The translations under genes were made by a program, and so were the position numbers. This document shows, one piece after another, positions 1-4,973 of a stretch of DNA of 5,272 nt. The stretch is from Spirochaetota bacterium (GTDB taxonomy: Bacteria; Spirochaetota; Spirochaetia; DSM-27196; PWMO01): NCBI GenBank assembly GCA_009908925.1, contig JAAAOH010000128.1:1-5272 (forward strand), in the 5' to 3' direction. The notes under the pieces are model-generated. The model was not told the origin of the DNA, made no database searches, and was given only the letters and a program-made list of their open reading frames with translations. Position 1 is the first letter of the stretch; every line of letters begins with the position of its first letter.

Positions 1-1
1 T

Positions 2-262
2 GCCTACTCCACACCGGTGAGTTCGAGCAAATCGATGATCGGTCACACCCTCGGCGCTGCGGGTGCGGTCGAAGCTGTTGCCACGGTCCTCACCGTGAAG
101 CACGGTGTCATGCCCCCGACTATCAACTACGAAACCCCGGACCCCGAGTGCGACCTCGACTACATCCCGAACGAGGCACGAGAGAGGGCCGCGCGGGCGG
201 CCCTCTCCAACTCATTCGGCTTTGGCGGGCAGAACTGCTCGCTCCTGTTTACCGCGGTGTGA
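2..262 (+). CDS. fabF: Beta-ketoacyl-ACP synthase II (FabF-type), C-terminal part
   Basis: This is the last 86 residues of a condensing enzyme of fatty-acid synthesis; the start lies left of the window. Such enzymes (about 410 residues) join malonyl-ACP to a growing acyl-ACP in the cytoplasm. The visible part has the signature SSSKSMIGHTLGAAGAVEA, where the Lys (codon 29-31) and His (codon 44-46) match the catalytic Lys and second catalytic His of the KAS II family. It ends with the glycine-rich NSFGFGGQN motif and a short beta strand, as FabF proteins normally do. The catalytic Cys and first His are outside the window. FabF is the best call; a FabB or a polyketide-type KS is less likely because the end follows directly after the GFGG motif with no further domain. 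The gene converges with the ferritin gene, leaving 77 bp between the two stop codons. Confidence 0.93.
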   Translation, partial: AYSTPVSSSKSMIGHTLGAAGAVEAVATVLTVKHGVMPPTINYETPDPECDLDYIPNEARERAARAALSNSFGFGGQNCSLLFTAV

Positions 263-305
263 CGAGCCGCGCCGGGGGCCCCTTGCGGGCGATGCCGCGC
301 CGGCC

Positions 306-332
306 GCCGGCGAAACACGGCGCCACGCCGGC
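306..332. terminator. Possible weak hairpin between convergent genes
   Basis: A 7-bp inverted repeat, GCCGGCG (306-312) and CGCCGGC (326-332), with a 13-base loop, lies between the stop codons of the fabF end and the ferritin gene. It could serve both convergent transcripts. No T-run follows on either strand, and the surroundings are so GC-rich that alternative pairings compete, so this is a weak call. Confidence 0.3.
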
Positions 333-339
333 TGTCTGC

Positions 340-984
340 TCATGCGCCGCCGATGTCGGCGGACATGAACTTGCCAACGTACGGTGAGCGTCCGGGCGCA
401 CCGCGGCGGAAGTGACCGGAGGGACCTTCACCGAGGAACTCGGAGAACCACGACTCGTGCTCGACCTCTTCGTTGAGGATGGCCATGGCGAGGTCGTAGG
501 TGCGGTGATCCTTGCCGGCGGTGTAGTTGCAGATGTCGGTGTAGGTCTTCACCGCACAGCGCTCCGCTTCCACGAGGACGGTCAATAGATCGCGGAACTT
601 CTCGCTGCCGGTCTCCGGGTAGGCCCCGAAGTCGGTCGTGCTCGACGGGGCGCGGCGCTCGCTCTCTTCTCCGCCCATGCTCGCCGGCAGGTAGGCATCC
701 GGACAGCCGGCCTGGTCGGCGAAGCTTCTGATATCATCGGGAAGCTTTCCACCGAGCTCGTAGATACGGGGCAGGAGAGCCTCGAAGTGGTTCCTGTCCT
801 CGATGCGTGCATCCTCGATGATTTCCTTCATGCCCTCACCCTCGAGTCCCGTAGCGTTGGCCCGAAGGATCGTGTAGTAGTAGAAGGTGGTGAACTCAGC
901 GCCGGCCGCGGCCACCAGCTTCTCGAGCAGCTTCTCACGGTCTATCCCGGCCTTCTCGACTACTTCCTGTGCAACTCGTCCCAT
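340..984 (-). CDS. Dps-like ferritin (DPSL / thioferritin family)
   Basis: A 214-residue ferritin-like four-helix protein expected to assemble into a cytoplasmic cage that consumes peroxide by oxidising and storing iron. Helix pair one has E30, a run of aromatic residues (FTTFYYYTILR) and EDRNH at 62-66; helix pair two has E139/E141 and the ExxH motif E173-H176. Cysteines C94 and C143 (plus C152) and the tail PSGHFRR at 188-194 are hallmarks, as I remember the family, of the DPSL/thioferritin group described from Sulfolobus and Pyrococcus, rather than classical Dps or rubrerythrin. Residues about 101-132 are longer and more polar than I recall for the archaeal members, suggesting an inserted loop. 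The start is set by a GGAGGT ribosome site at 997-992, seven bases before ATG 984; an in-frame ATG five codons upstream overlaps that site and is unlikely. It is divergent from a Fur/PerR regulator whose probable operator covers its promoter. Confidence 0.88.
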   Translation of the reverse strand: MGRVAQEVVEKAGIDREKLLEKLVAAAGAEFTTFYYYTILRANATGLEGEGMKEIIEDARIEDRNHFEALLPRIYELGGKLPDDIRSFADQAGCPDAYLPASMGGEESERRAPSSTTDFGAYPETGSEKFRDLLTVLVEAERCAVKTYTDICNYTAGKDHRTYDLAMAILNEEVEHESWFSEFLGEGPSGHFRRGAPGRSPYVGKFMSADIGGA

Positions 985-991
985 TTTTCGT

Positions 992-997
992 ACCTCC
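992..997 (-). promoter_or_regulatory. Ribosome binding site that decides the ferritin start
   Basis: Read on the minus strand this is GGAGGT, followed by seven bases and ATG at 984-982. The site includes the last base of an earlier in-frame ATG (999-997), so it selects the downstream start. Confidence 0.85.
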
Positions 998-1013
998 ATT
1001 GATACGGTTTAAT

Positions 1014-1030
1014 ATTAGACGCAGTCTAAT
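1014..1030. promoter_or_regulatory. Probable PerR/Fur-family operator (perfect inverted repeat)
   Basis: ATTAGAC (1014-1020), GCA, GTCTAAT (1024-1030) is a perfect 7-3-7 inverted repeat, equally readable as a 15-bp TTA...TAA site in the 7-1-7 layout typical of Fur-family boxes (the Bacillus PerR box is TTATAATnATTATAA). It sits between the ferritin gene and a Fur/PerR gene and covers the ferritin -10 box and predicted transcription start. The inner bases differ from the Bacillus box, so the exact regulator is inferred from position. Confidence 0.75.
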
Positions 1031-1051
1031 CCTGTATAGGTTACTTGTCAA
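1023..1051 (-). promoter_or_regulatory. Promoter of the Dps-like ferritin gene
   Basis: On the minus strand a perfect -35 box TTGACA (1051-1046) is followed after 17 bases by TAGACT (1028-1023, four of six matches to the -10 consensus). Transcription would start near 1016, giving a leader of about 32 bases that contains the GGAGGT site. The -10 box lies inside the inverted repeat at 1014-1030, so a bound repressor would block it. Confidence 0.65.
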
Positions 1052-1058
1052 GACGGCT

Positions 1059-1087
1059 TTTACAGTGTGGCTCTTTTACAGTACAAT
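1059..1087 (+). promoter_or_regulatory. Promoter of the Fur/PerR-family regulator
   Basis: TTTACA (1059-1064), a 17-base spacer and TACAAT (1082-1087) make a near-consensus vegetative promoter. The -10 box ends six bases before ATG 1094, so the predicted first transcribed base is the A of the start codon. The -35 box is part of one copy of a 10-bp direct repeat (CTTTTACAGT at 1057-1066 and 1073-1082). The operator at 1014-1030 lies 28 bp upstream of this -35 box, so direct autorepression is less certain than repression of the ferritin gene. Confidence 0.65.
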
Positions 1088-1093
1088 AGGGCC

Positions 1094-1540
1094 ATGAGTC
1101 ATGCAGGCATGCGCCACGAACTACTTCGCGAACGGCTTCGCGAACGTCGCTGGCGCATTACCCCCCAGCGACGCTCCGTCGTGGAGGCACTGTCGGGACC
1201 CAATCTTCATCTTACCGCCGAGGAGATCTTCGCCCGCGCGCGTGCGGTGGTACCGGAGATCTCCCGGGCGACCGTCTACAACACACTTCGCGAGCTCGTG
1301 GAGATGGGCGAGCTCGCCGAGATGCAGATCGGCCCCGGCCCGGCCCTCTACGACCCCAACGCCGTCGTTCATCACCATCACCTCGTGTGCTCGGGCTGCG
1401 GCCGCATCCACGACATCCATCCCCTGGGAGTTAAGCACCTCTATCTCAGAGAAGAAGACCGCGACGGGTTCGAGCTCCAACGCGTGGAAGTGGTGTTTCA
1501 TGGACGTTGTCGTGCATGCGAAGAAAGCGAGGACACATGA
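1094..1540 (+). CDS. perR: Fur-family metalloregulator, PerR-like
   Basis: A 148-residue cytoplasmic transcriptional repressor of the Fur family. Residues 1-80 form the winged-helix DNA-binding domain, with ITPQRRSVVEAL at 22-33 and the recognition helix around SRATVYNTLREL at 57-68. Residues 84-148 form the metal-binding dimerisation domain: HHHH at 93-96, structural zinc pairs C99-x2-C102 and C139-x2-C142, and D107 in GRIHDIHP. D107 matches the Asp found in PerR where Fur usually has Glu, and H39 matches PerR His37, whose oxidation by peroxide inactivates the repressor. D87 is a further candidate ligand. This, with the divergent peroxide-consuming ferritin, favours PerR over Fur or Zur. ATG 1094 was chosen because the promoter's -10 box ends six bases before it; no good ribosome site precedes it, and a GTG at 1067 would lie upstream of the predicted transcript. 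ATG 1109 is an alternative. It overlaps the next gene by four bases. Confidence 0.88.
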   Translation: MSHAGMRHELLRERLRERRWRITPQRRSVVEALSGPNLHLTAEEIFARARAVVPEISRATVYNTLRELVEMGELAEMQIGPGPALYDPNAVVHHHHLVCSGCGRIHDIHPLGVKHLYLREEDRDGFELQRVEVVFHGRCRACEESEDT

Positions 1541-2568
1541 TCCCCATCATCGACGGCCACAACGATGTCCTCTCCCGCTCATGGGAGAACGAGAACTTCG
1601 ACTTCATAGCGGGTAGCGATCCGAGACACCTTACCCTCGGCTGGGCGCTCGAAGCGGGTATGCGTGCCGGACTGTTTGCGATCTTCATACCGCCGAACAA
1701 GGCAGAAGAGGCCAGGCCGCGCTCCTTCGGCGGGAAGCTCTCCACCGCGGGAGCCGTGCCCCTCGAACGCGCCCAGCGCATCGCCGCGGCGATGTTCTCC
1801 CGTCTCCATCGGTACGCCGAGGCCGCGCACGGCCGCTTTCGCATCGCCCGCACCGCGAGCGAGCTCGAAGCCGCCACCTCGAACGATTACCTCGCCGGCA
1901 TCTGCCACATGGAGGGGGCCGAGCCCATCGACCGGAACCTCCGCGCCCTCGACCTCTATTACCAGGCCGGCCTGCGGTCGCTCGGCATCGTGTGGAGCCG
2001 AACCAACCGCTTTGCCACGGGCGTTCCCTTCGGATTCGACATGACCCCCGATATCGGGCCGGGTCTCACCGAGGCCGGGCGGGAGCTCGTGCGCCGCTGC
2101 AACGACCTCGGCATACTCATCGATGTCTCCCACCTCAACGACAGGGGGTTCCGGGACGTCGTGCGGATTTCGCGCGCGCCGGTGGTCGCATCTCACTCCA
2201 ATGCATGGGCACTGTCGAAGAGCACCCGAAACCTCACCGATGAGCAGCTCTCCGCCATCCGCGACACAGACGGTCTCGTGGGCCTGAACTTCGGGGTGCC
2301 GTTTCTGCGGCCGGACGGCGGAACCGACGAGAACACTCCCGTCGATCGCATGCGCGAGCACATCGACTATCTCGTCGAGCACCTCGGCATCGGCCGCGTT
2401 GCCCTCGGCTCCGATTTCGACGGCGTCGCCATACCGAAGGAGATCGGCAGCGTGCGGGGACTCCCGGCGCTCATCGAGGCGCTGCGCCGTGCCGGCTACT
2501 CGGAGGACGACGTCGAGAAGATCGCCTATCGGAACTGGCTGCGGGTGCTGCGGGCCACGATCGGATAG
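1537..2568 (+). CDS. Membrane dipeptidase-type metallohydrolase (peptidase family M19)
   Basis: A 343-residue enzyme of the renal dipeptidase family, which hydrolyses dipeptides with a two-zinc centre in an amidohydrolase-type barrel. All expected metal ligands are visible: H8 and D10 in DGHNDV, bridging E126 in CHMEGAE, H199 in DVSHLND and H220 in ASHSNA; D293 in GSDFDG matches the catalytic Asp. Spacing closely follows the human enzyme as I recall it (20, 22, 125, 198, 219, 288). There is no signal peptide or membrane anchor, so despite the family name it should be cytoplasmic. The start is ATG 1537, inside the ATGA overlap with the regulator's stop codon, with GAGGA at 1529-1533 just upstream; the two genes are probably translationally coupled on one mRNA. 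Natural substrate is unknown: general dipeptides are likely, though some family members act on D-amino-acid peptides or other amides. Confidence 0.92.
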   Translation: MIPIIDGHNDVLSRSWENENFDFIAGSDPRHLTLGWALEAGMRAGLFAIFIPPNKAEEARPRSFGGKLSTAGAVPLERAQRIAAAMFSRLHRYAEAAHGRFRIARTASELEAATSNDYLAGICHMEGAEPIDRNLRALDLYYQAGLRSLGIVWSRTNRFATGVPFGFDMTPDIGPGLTEAGRELVRRCNDLGILIDVSHLNDRGFRDVVRISRAPVVASHSNAWALSKSTRNLTDEQLSAIRDTDGLVGLNFGVPFLRPDGGTDENTPVDRMREHIDYLVEHLGIGRVALGSDFDGVAIPKEIGSVRGLPALIEALRRAGYSEDDVEKIAYRNWLRVLRATIG

Positions 2569-2596
2569 GGGCACCGGGAGCGTTGCGCCGGTGCCC
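2569..2596 (+). terminator. GC-rich hairpin directly after the dipeptidase stop codon
   Basis: GGGCACCGG (2569-2577) pairs perfectly with CCGGTGCCC (2588-2596) around a 10-base loop, starting on the base after the stop codon. A second small hairpin, GCCGG-ACA-CCGGC, follows at 2599-2611. No T-run follows, so this is either a non-classical terminator or an mRNA 3'-end stabiliser. Confidence 0.5.
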
Positions 2597-2675
2597 ATGC
2601 CGGACACCGGCGTTCACTCCGGGCAGCCGCCACCCGGTCACCCGCGTTTCTATGAGCGGATTGCCTCACTTTTCC

Positions 2676-2704
2676 TTGAGCAATTGCGGGAATGCTCATA
2701 GAAT
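2676..2704 (+). promoter_or_regulatory. Promoter of the DHODH-like gene
   Basis: TTGAGC (2676-2681), a 17-base spacer and TAGAAT (2699-2704) form a good vegetative promoter. The -10 box ends six bases before ATG 2711, predicting a leaderless transcript. The -10 box lies within a small inverted repeat, CTCAT-AGA-ATGAG (2695-2707), and another copy of the half-site in TATGAGC (2651-2657) forms a longer-range inverted repeat with GCTCATA (2694-2700). These could be binding sites for a regulator. Confidence 0.6.
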
Positions 2705-2710
2705 GAGAGT

Positions 2711-3706
2711 ATGACACCTGATATTCGAACACGATACATGGGCCTGGAGCTCAGCTCACCGGTGGTGGCCTCGAGCTCGGAGCTCACGAACAAGCTGGAC
2801 AATCTGAAGAAGCTCGAAGAGGCCGGAGCCGGCGCAGTCGTACTGCGGTCTCTCTTCGAAGAGGAAATCCTCGCGGAGATGGAGCGGACCGAGACGGCAA
2901 TGCAGCGACCCGGGCCCACCTTCCCCGAGATGGCCGAGATGGATGATCTCATCGATCCCGAATCCGGAGTCGCCGACTACCTCGAGCTCGTGCGCGGGGC
3001 GAAAAAGGAACTCGGTATTCCCGTGATCGCCTCCATCAACGGCATGAGCGCCCAGAAGTGGACCTACTTCGCGAGCAAACTCGAGGAACAGGGGGCGGAC
3101 GCGCTCGAGCTCAACATCTTCCTGCAGCCGTCCGACTTCCAGGCGGCGAGCGCAGCCGAATACGAGAAGATCTACTTCGACATCATCAACATGGTGCTCG
3201 ACCAGGTAAGCATTCCGGTCTCGGTCAAAGTAAGCTTCTATTTCACGCTTCTTGCCCAGACATTGCAGGCGATCTCGAAGACCGGCATCAAGGGCCTCGT
3301 GCTCTTCAACCGCTTCTTCAACCCCGACTACAACGTCGAGGACCTGAAGATCGTTCCCACCAATGTGCTGAGCACGCCTTCGGATCTGGCGACGTCACTG
3401 AAATGGGTCGCCATCATGAATGGCCGGGTCGACTGTGACCTGGCGGCGTCCACCGGAGTGCACGACGGTGACGGCGTCATCAAACAACTCCTCGCCGGCG
3501 CGAATGCCGTGCAGGTCGCCTCGACGCTGTACCGAAACGGCCTCGGTGTGGTCTCAGAGCTCAACGACCGGCTCGTAGCCTGGATGCAGGAGAAAGAGTA
3601 CGAAACGCTCGATGACTTCCGCGGCATGCTGAGCCAGCAGAGCATCGGCAATCCGGCGGCATACGACCGTGTGCAGTTCGTGAAGAACTTCCGCTCGATG
3701 AAGTGA
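2711..3706 (+). CDS. Dihydroorotate dehydrogenase-like FMN barrel protein
   Basis: A 331-residue soluble protein of the dihydroorotate dehydrogenase (class 1) superfamily, predicted to be an FMN-binding TIM barrel. The N-terminal strand motif MGLELSSPVVASSSEL matches the family opening, where substrate would lie over FMN; the phosphate-binding end is visible as GVHDGDGVIKQLLAGANAVQVAS near residues 247-275; and VKVS holds the conserved Lys of the barrel. The signature loop that in true enzymes reads N-x-SCPN is here N135-IFLQPSD, so the catalytic-base Cys is replaced by a hydrophobic residue (Leu138 by gapless alignment). Dihydroorotate oxidation is therefore doubtful, and this is better called DHODH-like than pyrD. 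No pyrimidine genes are adjacent. It stands alone, with its own promoter and a hairpin five bases after the stop. No ribosome site precedes ATG 2711 and the -10 box is six bases away. Real substrate and electron partner are unknown. Confidence 0.85.
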   Translation: MTPDIRTRYMGLELSSPVVASSSELTNKLDNLKKLEEAGAGAVVLRSLFEEEILAEMERTETAMQRPGPTFPEMAEMDDLIDPESGVADYLELVRGAKKELGIPVIASINGMSAQKWTYFASKLEEQGADALELNIFLQPSDFQAASAAEYEKIYFDIINMVLDQVSIPVSVKVSFYFTLLAQTLQAISKTGIKGLVLFNRFFNPDYNVEDLKIVPTNVLSTPSDLATSLKWVAIMNGRVDCDLAASTGVHDGDGVIKQLLAGANAVQVASTLYRNGLGVVSELNDRLVAWMQEKEYETLDDFRGMLSQQSIGNPAAYDRVQFVKNFRSMK

Positions 3707-3711
3707 AACCG

Positions 3712-3735
3712 CGCCGGCGGGCTCGCCCGCCGGCG
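3712..3735 (+). terminator. Perfect GC hairpin after the DHODH-like gene
   Basis: CGCCGGCGGG (3712-3721) and CCCGCCGGCG (3726-3735) form a perfect 10-bp stem with a CTCG tetraloop, beginning five bases after the stop codon. The position suits transcript termination, but no T-run follows, so it may instead protect the mRNA end. Confidence 0.6.
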
Positions 3736-3789
3736 ACGGGATAACGAGGCATAGCCGTCAACTTGCCGGAGAAATTCCCAATTCCGGGC

Positions 3790-3817
3790 TTGACAGTAAG
3801 CTAATATATGTTAAAGT
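3790..3817 (+). promoter_or_regulatory. Promoter of the lipoprotein operon
   Basis: A perfect -35 box TTGACA (3790-3795) is followed after 16 bases by TAAAGT (3812-3817). The region 3796-3840 is strikingly AT-rich for this window. TATACT at 3823-3828 is another possible -10 box but lacks a good -35 partner. Two palindromic stretches overlap the -10 region: TAATATATGTTA (3802-3813, 10 of 12 symmetric) and AAGTAT-CGAT-ATACTT is read across 3814-3829 as AAGTAT, four bases, ATACTT. Confidence 0.6.
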
Positions 3818-3839
3818 ATCGATATACTTCCATATAAAC

Positions 3840-3844
3840 AGGAG
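3840..3844 (+). promoter_or_regulatory. Ribosome binding site of the rhodanese lipoprotein
   Basis: AGGAG lies five bases before ATG 3850. This gene thus has a classical leader and ribosome site, unlike the two plus-strand genes with predicted leaderless starts. Confidence 0.75.
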
Positions 3845-3849
3845 ACAAT

Positions 3850-4377
3850 ATGAAACGTGTTCTCAGCACCGCACTTGCAGTGCTTGCAGTAGTCGCACTA
3901 GCCGGCTGCGCCACGATGGCAGGCGGAGAGTCCGCCGCACCCGAGCTTCCCGCTGCCGTTGAGTCGGTAGCCGCCGCGGATTCCCCCATCACCATGGAAA
4001 ATCTCGACGAGTACATGGGCCGCACCGACGTCCAGTACGTTGATGTGCGTGACCTCGATGAGAAGTTCGCATCGGGCTATGTGCATGATTTCGAGCTGGT
4101 TCCCTTCTTCCAGTTCCTCGAAGGCCGCATGGTCGTTCGCTCGGACGCCGACGGACAGGCATGGGTTGTCGAGGCCGGAGAGATCAACGAGAACTTCCCC
4201 TATGACAACTACTTCCAGCGTGACAAGGCCATCTTCATCTTCTGCGCCGGTGGTACACGCGCGGGTTACGTGAAGGGAATCCTCGACGAGCAGGGCTTCA
4301 CCACCTATAACCTCGGCGGTTTCAAGGACTACGACGGCGAGTACAAGGTCCTTGGCGATCCCAGCTTCGAGCTTTAA
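3850..4377 (+). CDS. Rhodanese-domain lipoprotein
   Basis: A 175-residue predicted lipoprotein. Residues 1-20 are a signal peptide (KR start, hydrophobic stretch, lipobox LAGC with C20 as the lipidated residue), so the protein should be anchored on the outer side of the cytoplasmic membrane or in the outer membrane. An Ala/Glu/Pro-rich linker runs to about residue 45. The rest is one rhodanese-like domain: the opening YVDVRDLDEKFASGY near 62-77 and the active loop C132-AGGT-R137, with the thiol that would carry a persulfide or be oxidised. The loop has the usual six-residue length of sulfurtransferases and keeps the Cys, so catalytic activity is possible. The usual GHI after the first motif is GYV, and the segment between (about 80-125) is divergent. 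It is the first gene of a two-gene operon with an FMN-binding lipoprotein four bases downstream, which suggests a shared envelope redox or sulfur role. Substrate is unknown. Confidence 0.86.
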   Translation: MKRVLSTALAVLAVVALAGCATMAGGESAAPELPAAVESVAAADSPITMENLDEYMGRTDVQYVDVRDLDEKFASGYVHDFELVPFFQFLEGRMVVRSDADGQAWVVEAGEINENFPYDNYFQRDKAIFIFCAGGTRAGYVKGILDEQGFTTYNLGGFKDYDGEYKVLGDPSFEL

Positions 4378-4381
4378 GCCT

Positions 4382-4966
4382 ATGCGAATCATCAAGTTTG
4401 CACTTCTGATCGCACTTGTGAGCGTGTTCGTGCTCGCATGCGCAACCGAACCGGCGGGCACAGCCCAGGCTTCGGCACCGACAGAGACAGAGGAAGCAGG
4501 TCCGCGTGAGCCGGAAGTCGGGATGCTCGGCAGCGAGGCCGAGGGCCTCGAGCCCACGACCTTCGTGTACATGCACGTCGAAGGATCCGGCGCCCAGGAG
4601 CCAATCCTCGGTCACATTCTCTTCGAGAACGAGACCCTGGACTATGTGCAGTATCAGGTGGGCTACACCTCCTGCCTCTGCCGTCCCCAGCACGAAAACG
4701 TGCGCTCGCTCATGTACGTGGAGATTACGCCTCAGGGAACCATCAATAACATTCGCTTCGACTACTGGGGCGAAAGCGAGCCCATTCCCTGGACGGGTGG
4801 CTACGGCTACGAGGAGTTCCGGGCCGATTTCGTCGAGCCTGCGGTAGGCATGTCGAACGAGGATATCCAGCAGATGGACAACGTCAGTGGCGCAACGGTT
4901 TCCGTCGCGAACTACAAGACGATGCTCGACGGTCTGATGACCTACCACGAAAACAACTACATGTAA
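4382..4966 (+). CDS. Small lipoprotein with FMN-binding (flavinylation) motif
   Basis: A 194-residue predicted lipoprotein. The signal peptide covers residues 1-20, ending FVLAC with C20 as the lipidated Cys, followed by a low-complexity Ala/Thr/Glu/Pro linker to about 55. The C-terminal half resembles an FMN_bind domain: a strand pair with VEITPQGTINNIRFDYWGE near 117-135 and D166-NV-SGAT (T172), which fits the Dxx[ST]GA[ST] signature where ApbE flavin transferases attach FMN through a phosphoester bond to the Thr. It should thus be a single-domain extracytoplasmic flavin electron carrier. An unusual C98-L-C100 pair (YTSCLCRPQ) might be redox-active or bind metal; I do not recognise it from standard FMN_bind proteins. 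ATG 4382 is chosen because it begins the signal peptide; it starts four bases after the rhodanese stop without a strong ribosome site, implying coupled translation. No apbE gene is in the window. The domain call is from motif recognition. Confidence 0.75.
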   Translation: MRIIKFALLIALVSVFVLACATEPAGTAQASAPTETEEAGPREPEVGMLGSEAEGLEPTTFVYMHVEGSGAQEPILGHILFENETLDYVQYQVGYTSCLCRPQHENVRSLMYVEITPQGTINNIRFDYWGESEPIPWTGGYGYEEFRADFVEPAVGMSNEDIQQMDNVSGATVSVANYKTMLDGLMTYHENNYM

Positions 4967-4973
4967 GCAGCCG

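Noticed and set aside
985..999. Upstream ATG for the ferritin gene (999-997)
   Set aside because: Its G is the first base of the GGAGGT ribosome site that serves ATG 984, and it has no ribosome site of its own.
1067..1093. GTG start at 1067 for the regulator
   Set aside because: It lies between the -35 and -10 boxes of the best promoter, has no ribosome site, and adds nine residues not expected in the family.
1372..1383. Four consecutive His codons in the regulator, like an artificial tag
   Set aside because: The run is in the normal Fur-family metal-binding position, followed by CxxC, so it is natural.
1579..2607. 342-codon open frame on the minus strand
   Set aside because: It lies antisense to the dipeptidase, whose metal ligands are all present; the frame is open only because of GC-biased codon use.
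4352..4381. Upstream in-frame start for the FMN-binding lipoprotein
   Set aside because: It would place ten extra residues before the signal peptide and overlap the rhodanese gene; ATG 4382 gives a normal lipoprotein signal.
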